Positions 23,001-35,000 of a DNA stretch of 64,000 nucleotides are shown one piece after another. The notes under the pieces were generated by a model, which saw only the letters and a program-made list of their open reading frames with translations, was not told the origin of the DNA and did not search any database. Position numbers and translations under genes: made by a program. Numbering within the stretch: position 1 is the stretch's first letter; each line of letters begins with the position of its first letter. Source of the stretch: Carposina sasakii (taxonomy: Eukaryota; Arthropoda; Insecta; Lepidoptera; Carposinidae). Where the stretch lies: the NCBI GenBank assembly GCA_014607495.2, contig CP053163.1, positions 10,582,716 through 10,646,715 on the forward strand, written 5' to 3'.

Positions 23001-26000
23001 TCTTCACGCAGCCTGTACACATAAACTAAACTATACACATAAACTAAGTTAATATGTACTCGCATAGCGAAGCCGGGCAGGCCGCTAGTAATATAATAAA
23101 TCAGTTTCGGCGCCTAGGTACCAGAACAACATAACACAGTAGCAGTAACTCACGACATTATCCTCAGCCTCGAGCACGCGTTTCTCGATAGCCGCCTGTT
23201 GCTCCAGCAGTTTGAACAACGTCGGCGCTTCAGGGTCGTTCAGCTGACGTAGTACCGCCTCGATACTTGGAAACGCTGATTCCCTGGTACGTGGAATGAA
23301 AAAATATCTATTTAATATAGGATTTTACTGCAATAGACCAGCAGTTGCAACAATCCTACTTGTATTAAAAAGCCGCAATTTTATTTTGTATGTTTGCATG
23401 CCATAATCTCTAATACTACCAGGCTGATTTAAAAAATTCTTTGACCAGTGAACAGCTACACTATTCGGTGGTAACATAGGCTACCTACATGAGCTGCAGT
23501 GGCGTGGACGTTCGTGTTTATTGTGTATGTTTGCACGCCATAATCTCTAAAACTATCAGCGCAATTTAAAAAATTCTTCGACTAGGCGATAGCTACTTTA
23601 TTCGCTCATGACATAGGCTACCTACATTGGCTGTAGCGGCGGCGGCTCGCACACGGGCACGGTGGGTGGCGCGGCGTGACATAGCTACCTACATGGGCTG
23701 CAGCGGCGCGGGGCGGCGGCAGTGGGGCGCGGGCGGCGGCGGCGGCTCGCACACGGACACGGCGGGCGGCGCGGGAGGCGCGGGGCGCGAGGCACAGCGC
23801 GCGCGACCTCGGGACGACACCGACCACGCGTAGCGACCCCATGCGCAGCGGATTATTACTGCAAATACGGTATTATACACCATGTAAGAAACAATATAAA
23901 AATACATGTATAGATTTTGTATAAAGTAAAGGAGAAACGTTGGTATCTACTCACTTTTACTACTTCACTACGACTCCCAAAATCGACTTAAAACTGTTTT
24001 CTAAAAATCATGTAATTCTTTGGGCAAGTTAACAACGCTATCTATGGCACGATGATGTAAACACACTGGCGGCTCGTCCTAAGTAGCGCTGGTGCAGTGC
24101 ACACCCACCCACGAAGATTACATAGGCAATCTTTATTTGTCTATATTTATAATTATCTTTCAATTCTACTATGTTTATACAATAATGTCAATCGTTCGTC
24201 TCAAGTAAGTTGTAATCTTATGTATCGAGTGGAGCGCTAGCGATCGCGCTCCAATGAAACGAAATTTGGTACGTTTCCTAGTACTGTATTCAATGAGTGC
24301 GAAATAGACAAATCGACATATGCCGGCGCATGAAACAGAAGATTTCGTATGAAAAAATAGCCTTATCTGGAGCGCCGCGTTTGCGGCTACTAGATGTAGC
24401 TTAGTCCGAGTTAGAACGCGATATGGTTGTCCTTAATGTGTTTCATTAGGTCATCTGAATTAATAAGAGTGAGGTTGCACTTGCATCATTTTATTCGTTA
24501 AGGTAGTGAACAGACGCGGCGGCGTTTCCAAACTGTAATTTTGTGCATGCATTCATTTTTTAAAAAATGTGAACCCCCATCTAAAAATATCAGGAGCCGC
24601 CCCTGCTTCTATGATACAAAATAGGTGTGGGATGAATGAATGAAACCGACGAGTGTGAGAGAGATTAATAGTAGAGAGAATGACAGCAAGATGAAATAAG
24701 AAAAGACATAAGTACTAAAATAAATATTTAAAAAACAATTAATGTAAGTATGTTAACAACTCAAGAAATAGATCACCATGAGAATGAGAATAGGGATGTT
24801 TACGGTTTTTTATTTGTATTTATATCGAAAGATCATAAAATAATAGAAGCATTTGCGAAAGAAAAACTTCGCTACAGTGAAAACTTTCCGGGATATAACG
24901 ATTTCAAAATCACAATTTTAGACTTGTCAAAAAATGCTCCATACAAACGGCTACCACAATTATGACGTCACTCTTTCGTAACTTGTATGCGCGTAAAAGA
25001 ACTTTTGCTCTGCAGCTATTTTAAATATTGCGTTTATAAATATGGTCACAAAGCAAAAGTTGCTTTAAATGATGCAGGTGGATATGTGATGTTGTAATTT
25101 TCAATGAATTTTACATTTGAAAAATGGACTTGCCCACTTAACTTTGAAGGCTTATTACTACCTCATTTGGACACTTAATCAAATTGTAATTTTACAGATA
25201 GGTATGATATTGATGATTTATTCTGATAAGCATAAAATGTCATTAAAATCAACCATAGTAAACATCCCTATTAAAAGCACAATATACAATTCCTGTTAGT
25301 AATTAAAAACCCTGGTTTACAGTTAAATCGAGGCGTTAAAATTCTCATTGTGAAAAAAAACAACTAATTTACCAATAAGTGTAGGCTGTGGCTCCTGGCT
25401 ATTGGCCAGAGGCTCTTCCAACAGAGACAGCAATATCGTGCCGTCGGCCACGAAGTGACGTAGCTTGCCGTGGCCCAACGCCGCGAGCCAACGCTCGTCC
25501 AACCGACACCAACCTGCGCCAGCTATTCCGTTACCCGTCTGTGGGAGATATGACAAAGTTGCATTATAGGAACATGTAATGGTAGTGTTACTTCCAAACA
25601 ATAAAACACATCGTGCACACTTTATTTCTTCAAGTAAATTGGGCTATCAAAGCCCTCGTCCATATACCAATAGCTCTTTTTTTCTCAAAAATTTAGAGCC
25701 GATTTTTCTAATGGTCAGTGGGGCAAGCTCAAACTTATCGAATGTCCGTAACGCTATGGTCAAACAATCTCATAGATTTTGCTTGCGAGTCGATAACGTT
25801 AAGTAACGGAAAAAAGATCGTGCTTAGATCTATTTGAAGATAAAAGTTGTCTCTATACTATTCAAAATGCCGAGGCGAGATTGTACAGTTTGCCTGCGCC
25901 GTACATATATGATACACATACAATACTTGGCAAAGTTCAGAGTTTGAGTAAACGTCTAATAATACGGTCAAGCTTACCTCTTCCACTATATGCATGAGTA

Positions 26001-29000
26001 GTGACTCGGCTGCGTCCCGCACTCGCATCGACACAGGTTTGAGTTCCTTCTCGTCTTTTATCATATCAGGCTCACCGTCTTTACCTGTAATTTAATTTAT
26101 TCGTTCTTGTTGACTTCTATTTGGAAACTATTTAGTTAGTGTCTTGCTTATTTGAGATTCTTCTAGGAGCATGTATACATACATAATCTCACTGCTATGT
26201 CCCATAGGGGTAGGCAGAGACTACAAATCTTCATTTAGGTCATATACCTATGAAAGCATCGTTTAGTTAAATAAACCTCAATTTTTATAAATTACGAGTC
26301 CAAATATCGAAGTTGCTTTCTACCAAGTATAGGAAATTGGAAGAAAACATACTGGAAGCGCCATTAACTTATCTGACCTACTTTAGTTCTTAGTCTCGGT
26401 GACGTCATTACTTAAGTCAGTGCCCAGTCCCTAACCTGCTACTTGACCCTGATGATGTTCAACATACTGCCGGGGCGCCACTGTCTCCACAACGCCAAAC
26501 TCCTGACCGGCTCTTACACCGGTGATGCCCAAGCCCAAGTTACTACTGCTACTCTGTCTGCAACCGCAAGGCTCCTAACTTTGCTCCTTGACACAGCCGG
26601 GCGCAGGCAGCGTCTCCCCTGCTCACCCTGGCTGCGGGCGCAGGCGGCGTCTCCCCTGCTCACCCTGGCTGCGGGCGCAGGCGGCGTCTCCCCTGCTCAC
26701 CCTGGCTGCGGGCGCAGGCGGCGTCTCCCCTGCTCACCCTGACTGCGGGCGCAGGCGGCGTCTCCCCTGCTCACCCTGGCTGCGGGCGCGGGCGGCGTCT
26801 CCCCTGCTCACCCTGGCTGCGGGCGCGGGCGGCGTCTCCCCTGCTCACCCTGGCTGCGGGCGCCGGAGAGGCCCAGCTCGGCCGCCTGCAGCAGACGCGC
26901 CAGGCAGGCCGCGTCACGCAGCAGAGCGGGACACAGCCAGGCGCGCAGACAGTGGTAGGCGGCCACCACGCTGGAGTGCAGGTCGCGCGAGTGCGCGGGC
27001 GGCGGCCGGCCGCACTGTAGAGAGATGTAGTCGCAGATCCAGCGCACGGCGCGCTTGCGCTCCACTGCCTCTGCGGGGATTGGGCATCGGGTTACACAAC
27101 CGCTGATAGGGAGGTCGATTGAAACTGGTGACACGAGCAGTCGCGGAAATAACTGCTTCCTTGTCACGCATCTTACAATGAAATTCGTCTTTGTATCAGT
27201 CGCGTGGTTAGCACTTGACGTTTTAGGGTCCGGATGTTTTTTTATATAAACTCAATCTATTGCTCTTATGAATATAGTAATAAGATCGCAACTTCTTAAC
27301 TAATTCTTTCATTCTCACATACTTTTATTATTAGAAAGATACATTTCTCATCTCACCTATTGCGCCTGTAAATTGGCATGAAAATAGAAATAACAACAGT
27401 TACAAAGCATATTGTTACGACCGGGGAGTTTACCCATTGGCTCACTAAATGTCGCTAGTAGCAGAATAGAACGCAATATCGTTTACTAGCATGTTCTGTC
27501 GTAGTCTCGGCGTGTTTAGTTTACGTGTTGTTGAATGAACGCCCGAGAACGTTCCAGGCTTGCCCGGATAACATCGGGTTTTTGTAGATGGGTCGCTCGG
27601 GTATATTCCCGAATGTTCGGGACCGAACGTCGAGCTGTATAAATACGGCGGATCTCGGCCGACGGAGTCAGTCTTAAGTTAGTCTTGGGATAAGACTAGG
27701 AAAGCTAAACAAGCGATAGAGAAGACGATACCAGCGATAGAGAAGACGATACCAGCGATAGAGAAGACGATACCAGCGATAGAGAAGACAATACCAGCGA
27801 TAGAGAAGACGATACCAGCGATAGAGAAGGAAGTGATAGTTTAGTGCTGTGTTTAGAGTTAGTGTGTTATAGTGATTAGTGCTGTAATTTTGTAACCTGC
27901 TCCACCAAATAAAGTGTTTTAAACCTACACCTACCTTTTAATCGGCAGCTCCGAATCACCCATACCCAGTACGTAACAATATCAATAAATTTACATTTCT
28001 AATTTAATTTTAGATATTCTTTCTATTCATAAATTTTATTTTGTAGCATGTAGTTAAACTATCATAAAAAAATTCAACTGCATCCGTAGCAAGAAGTTGG
28101 TCAGAGATTTGTTAATCTCACGCGTGAGTGTGATGGCCCTGATGTGTTCTTTTTACTTTACATAAATGAGATTATATGAGTACATATTGTCTTTGAAAGG
28201 TATACATTTGAGACTGTTAAACTATTTTTTCTCTCTATTATTCTACCGTTAACAGAATGCTATAATAAGTAGATGTAACTAACCTGGTTTAGTAGAGTGC
28301 AGTTTGGCCAAGCCCGAGAGTACTTCTAGAGCTGTCAGTGATATCTGCAGGTCTCCCTTCCACGACGTGATCAGTCGGTGGCAGACGAGATATGTCGCGC
28401 GAACTACTAATGCTGAACCTGGTACGAGATTTTAACTGAATATATATAATAAAATTATTAATAAAGAAATGGAAAAAAATTCCTCACCCGGGTGGGAATC
28501 GAACCCACGACCTCTGCATTCCGTGCCAGCGCTCTTACCACTGAGCCACCGGGTCAATTACTCGGATGACGAATTTTACCATCTCTTTTTTAAATTACAT
28601 TATTGGAAACGTTATTTTTTCATCCCGATAGCTATACTGGGTGTTTTTATGTGGCCACCTTTAACGAAGGGTACGTACTCTATACATCAAATAAAGTAAG
28701 TTTATGCCAAAAAAAAAATGCTGGGATTTTTTTTTTAATTACTTGATCGGGCGAATTTATAGTGTCTAGTGTTTATGTTAGTTTTTTTTATAGATAGATA
28801 TTAATTATTTCTCGAGAAAAAATCTTGCTTCGCGCGTCTATGTGCATTTATGCAGAAAAACGCAGTCTATTTACTCAACTTTGGACCCTAATATTTTGGA
28901 AATCAGACACTTCCCAGGTATGCTTCCATGGAGAAAAATGATCGTGATGATGAGGAGATTCCGTAGTTTTCGGGAACGTTGACGACCAAAAATTCATCCT

Positions 29001-32000
29001 GTATATACAGAATGTTTTTTGTGGCCACCACTAACGATGGGTACATACTCTATACATCAAATAAAGTAAGTTTATGCCAAAAAAATGCTGGGAAAAAATA
29101 TATATATTTTTTTTTATTACTTGATTGGGCGAAATTCATAGTGTCTAGTGTTTATGTTAGTTTTTTTATAGAGAGATATTAATTATTTCTCGTGAAAAAA
29201 TCTTGCTACGCGCGTCTATGTGCATTTATGCAGAAAAAACGCAGTCTATTTACTCAACTTTGGACCCTAATATTTTGGAAACCAGACACTTCCCAGGTGT
29301 GCTTCCATTGAGAAAAATGATCGTGATGATGACGAGATTCCGTAGTTTTCGGGAACGTTGACGACCAAAAATCACCCTGTATATAACTGAATATATATAT
29401 AACTTGTGTTTAATAAGTGTACCTAAAATACAACTTGAATACCATGGACAGATAAACGCACAAATGTAGCTATTCTCTCCCAACGAGGCATAGAAACTCG
29501 ATTGTCAAGCTTTATGTCTGCAACGCATACTTTCCTATTTCGGTCACATAATGCGGAGAGGAGATGATAGCCTTGAAAAATTGGTTATTGTTGGCAATAC
29601 CGAAGGGAAAAGATTGCGGGGCCGGTCACCAACACGATGGTCTGATCAAGTGAAAAAAATCTCACCCTAGCTAGATTCTACGAGATGGTGAAGGCTAGTG
29701 CAGTTGTTGATTTACACACAGACTTAACTTAGTCTCACACTAAGATCCCTAACGGTATATAAGAAGTACATACCGAAATGCGGCGAGTTGGCATCCAGTT
29801 CTTTCTCGAGCCGCTCCGGCGCCGGCTCTGAACCACTCTCGGACTGCGAGCGAGAGCGCGCTATGAGACGAATAAACACGTTATGTAGATAGGAACGTAG
29901 GCTAAAGCTTCACTTACATGACACCATTTACTTGGCTGTTGCATAGAATTTTATCGATGCAGCAAATGATTTCGTCTTCAGCCTGTTGCATTTATTCCCG
30001 GTCGTCCCCACTGGGTACGAGTAAGAAAAAAATGATCGTCCCCAGTGATGACGATTAGAACTTTATTACCCACGTACACGTTAAAATCTCTTAACACCTA
30101 GCGCTTAATGTAAACGAGACACTTTAACACTTCGCAACATGTAATCAAGGCACCCCATACCTCTCCACTCGCCGCGGTCTGCGCGCGCGCCGCCATGCGC
30201 CGAGTGCAGCGCGCACAGATACAGCGCCGCCAGCAGCGTGTGCGACGTCTCCGCGCCCACCGCGCCCACACACAGCGCCGCCACGCGCCCCAGCGTCGCC
30301 TGTCGCATGCTCACCGCGCCACTGTAACGTAGTCAACCTATTACAGGTGGAGGCACGCAAGTGTAGACGGGGTTGGCTGCGCATGGGCACAGGCGCGAAC
30401 GCAATACAATTATAATTTTAATTAAATTATGTATATAAAGAACATTATTTAAATGTACTCATGTCAAATAGTAAGTCTAACACAGAGCGAAATGAGGAGA
30501 ATATTAAGTAAGTGAACATGGGTACTGTCTCGCACGCAAACGTTATTAAATAGTTAATGTTAAAGTATTCCATACCCCCGCATGACCACGCATCGTGGAT
30601 ATCGTATCGTACGATATCGTATTGTATCTATACAAAATTCAACACGACGGCTATATTTATCGCATTTCGACAGGCTAATGTCGATAAATCGGTTTATCAT
30701 ATCGTGTTGCGCAGGTCATGCTACTAGTGCATAACTTCAAAAAGGGTGTTTTAAATGAAAAAAAAAAACGACATCCATACAAGGTTGATCCTGTGACAAG
30801 AGTGAAGTTTATGGTTTATAGGAGTAGAAAGAAAATCTGATTTGATACAATACACTTTATAACGCGACTGTATACTCGTAGTCAGAAATCCGCGGGGCGT
30901 CGTATGAAAGCGGGGGACGGAGTATATCTGGCTAACCAAACTGCGCTACACACGTGTACCCTTCGCCCCTCTAGCCCCCTGAGAGACCTTATTTGTTATT
31001 TCTGCGCAAAAACGGTCAGCGCTAGAGTTTAGTGCCGCTATTTATTTATTTGAGTTCAAAAACTTTACAATAATACAGTGTAGGGACACCAAGCCACTGT
31101 AAAGTCCATAAAATAAAAACAATATCTATAAAATCTAAACAATATAAAAAATATGAAGTTAATTTATACAGTCCACTGCAAAACGTAAGCCTCCCCAAGA
31201 GCAAACCACAAGGCTACTGCCGTAGGGGGGTGTTTGCCCATAATGACCTCGCTGGGCAGGCGGGTTGGTGACCGCAGTGTGATTTTTGAACTTTGTTGTT
31301 AGCTATGGAGGCGCTGCTATCCGCCTCCCGGAAAACCGGCACCCTGATTACCTAAGTTGAAATAGCAAATCCGAAGAAAAGTTGAGTGTGTGTGTGCGTG
31401 CGCGCAACGAGCGCTCGTCGTCCTCCCGCACCCCGCACCTCGCCCCGCGTCCCGCACCTCGCCCCGCGTCCCGCACCTCGCCCCGCACCTCGCCCCGCGT
31501 CCCGCACCTCGCCCCGCACCTCGCCCCGCGTCCCGCACCTCGCCCCGCACCTCGCTCCGCGCCCCGCACCTCGCCGAAGCACACACACATTCTCAATTTT
31601 CGCTGTCGCATTGCTTTGGCTCTACTACTGCAAGTTATGTAATCAGGGGGCGGGGCTAACTAGTACGCCGTCTCCTATTGGTTACTCACAGCTCTGGCGG
31701 CGCGGGTAAGTCCCTATAATGATGCGGTATAGGCACCAGGGATAGTAAAGCGCGCCACGCGGCTTGACTCGGCTGTGCAGTTCCCGCCTTCACTCCGGCT
31801 AGGACCGTTTCTAACGCTGACAGGAAGTCCGGGACGAGGACTAGTACGCCGTCTAGGTCCAACCTGGGAAGATAAAAAGATAATTTCTTTATTTTCTTAC
31901 ATAGTGGTTACATAGAGAGATTATTTTTAATAAAATACATTATGTAAATAAATATATAAATCCTACTTATATTATAAATGTGACGATTTTCTGATATTTA

Positions 32001-35000
32001 GGTGTTTGTTTCTCTTCCACACAAAACTATAGAATGGATAATGATAAAATTAGCAGTTATATAACTCATAAATGTATCAGTAAGTATAGCTAAACGAGGC
32101 AGCGAATGCTTGCCTGATACACTCTCATTATCTTCACCTGAATATATCAGACGGGGCCTCTGAGACCTCACGAGGTATCTGAGACCACAGGAGCACAAAT
32201 CTTGCTATATTATCTGCTGCACCTACCGGAATATGTCGCTGGCATTGTAGACCACAGCGGGCGCGATGGCCGGGTCCCTCAGGCCGCGCAGCAGGCAGGC
32301 GTAGGCGCGCGCGAGGTAGGGCGCCAGCACCTCCTCACGACACTGCTTTGAGCAAAGCACGCGGCATATAGTGCCCAGGGCTTCGGCGCGACCTGGTAAG
32401 CCATCATTCATATTACATACATACATATATACATATAATCACGCCTTTATCCCTTACGGGGTAGGCAGAGCACCATGGGCCGATAGAACCACATGGTGCC
32501 ACTTCTGACCAATTTTGAGGGTATAGTTGAGAAGTACAAGTTCATATTACATACATACATATTTATTTACACGACTGTGTCACAAATTCCCAAAGCTGCA
32601 TGGTCATGAAGAAGGTCCTTAAACCCACGTTTAGCAGAACGGGGTCAGATGTTGATGATCCGTGACAAGTTACTAGCTCATCGCCTGAGAGACCCCCCGA
32701 GTTCCTTCGTCGACTCTTACTACATGCATGGAAGGATATGCAGCTGATATATTCTAATAAAGCCTCGTCATCAGTTTCAATTAGATTGATTTATAAAGTT
32801 GTAAAATTATTATTATTGTATCTCTGTTTAAATTCTCGGGACTACAGAGTCCCGGTCCTTTGAGAGGCGTGCATCGGGCCGTGAGCAAGATATAGAGGCC
32901 CTTTTTAGAGAACTTTAATATGGTGTGGTTATTATTATTATATAAAATGATAATCCATAAATGGCAGTATGTCATGATGATAGAATTCTAAACTCTGTAC
33001 TATTCTAAGTGCTGTGGATTTTGGTAAATAAAAAAAGTTTATAAAAATTTGTCTCACCTGCTTGATAGCTCATCGTGTTTAACTTAAACTGTGCGTCGGA
33101 CAGCGATGGCGGCGGTGGCGTACTCTCAGACCGCTCTGTAACAAATATCTATGTACAGTCATCATCATCATCATCAGCCTATTACAGTCCACTGCTGGAC
33201 GTAGGCCTCCCCCGGGGCACGCCACAAGACTGCCATGGGGGGTATTTGCTCATAGTCACCACGCTGGGCAGGCGGGTTGGTGACCGCAGTTTGTATTTTG
33301 GACTATGTTGTCAACACGGGAGGCGCTGCTGCCCACCTCCCGGAAACCCTTAATCGCCTCGTACGATACCCACGGGCAGACATGGGGTGGTACGAATTCT
33401 ACTCTGCCGGCTATGTACAGTACTGACCAATAAATAATAATGCACATCGACCTAAGGACAGTCGACAATAATATCGAACGCTGTTTCACCTTTCTTTACT
33501 CGGAATTACGCAAAAATTAAGTAATTTAGGTTAGAGGAAGCTGGATCTGATAAAACCCAAGGTACGGCCTCTTAGGCCCGCGGTTTATTAGAATAGAATA
33601 TGTTTTTATTTGAGGATTACACATACCCAGATACAATAGCAACAATAAAACAAGACAAACAGGGTAGAAATATAGAAACCTTAAGTACGTAGGTATAAAA
33701 AAATTTGCACAATGTTAATTATCAATACAAGTTGAGTTGCTAGCTTATCATCTGAGAGAATGCTCAAGTTCCTCAGTTGACTTTCATGACATACACGGAA
33801 GTAGATACAGCTCATGTATTTTAGTGAAGCCCCGCACGGGACGAAAAAAATTATTAAATGACCCGGTAGCTCAGTTGGTTAGAGCACAACACGGTATGCG
33901 AGAGGTCGTGAGTTCAAGTCTCACTCGGGTGAAAAAAATTCCATTCCTTAATATTATTTATAACATTCGCCCGCTGCCCGCCTGCCCAGCGTGGTGACTA
34001 TGGGCAAATACCCCCCATGGCAGTCTTGTGGCGTGCCCTGGGGGAGGCCTACGTCCAGCAGTGGACTGCAATAGGCTGATGATGATGATGATGATGATTT
34101 ATAACATTATTATTGCTTACTCGTACTACACTTTGACAATTAGTAATGTAATGTGTAAATTCTAATGCTTACGTTGATTGTTGGCAGGCGGTATACTGCC
34201 AACGAGGGCCGCTTCAAACAACCATTCGCCGAACAAATGGAAGATGGAATTCACTTTGGGACGCAACGGTGTGAGGGGCAGCTTCTCCGATTCCAGCACT
34301 GTAATGTTAATTATTGGAATATCAGGCAAAAAATACAGGACTTTACAGTTACATTTTAAACTATAGGTACGTTAATGGCTATAGCCAAGTATCTACACGT
34401 TCTCCTCAACATGAAAAACATCGCAGACTAACAATAAAGAATAATAGAATGTCTTCTATTATGTTCTATATTACGGAACTCTGAAAAGTTAGGAATCCTT
34501 TAATTTACTATTGTACGCAGAAAATTATCAATACAAATCTTTATTTATTTAGCTATTTCCAATACAATTAATTGTATAGCTCGCATAAATGTTGATACAA
34601 ATAAAATCAGCGATGAAGTAGACTCTCGCGCATTGTCATTTAAGAGTACTAGTTAGTTACAGCCATTCATAGGAAATTGCCAAAAAAAAATTATAGACCA
34701 TAAATAATTAATTTATCTATCACCAAACACAAAAAGGCAAATATAACACTAGTTTAGAAACAAAACACGCTCTAGTTTATTAAGAATTCTATTTATATTA
34801 TGCTACTACCCTCAAGTTACCTATTTAGTAGATGTATAATATAAATATAACCAAACCATAGTTAAATTATGAACTACATATACTATATTATTGTTTAAAT
34901 AAAAAATATAATTAATAAAAACCAAACCAGTATTTCCTTATTACCTTGTGACGTCATGGAATTAGGGGGCGTGGCCGGTGCAATGCTGACCGGTCGGCTG

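Noticed and set aside
26443..27171. Plus- and minus-strand open frames rich in Arg/Pro/Ala
   Set aside because: By-products of the 37-bp minisatellite; only the RALGAPB exon 26849-27070 is supported.
28485..28555. Functional tRNA gene (also considered at 33860 and 59707)
   Set aside because: Anticodon stems do not pair and U33 is missing; the copies are near-identical dispersed repeats.
31317..31709. Six overlapping Arg/Pro-rich frames on both strands
   Set aside because: They come from the GC-rich tandem core of a foldback MITE.
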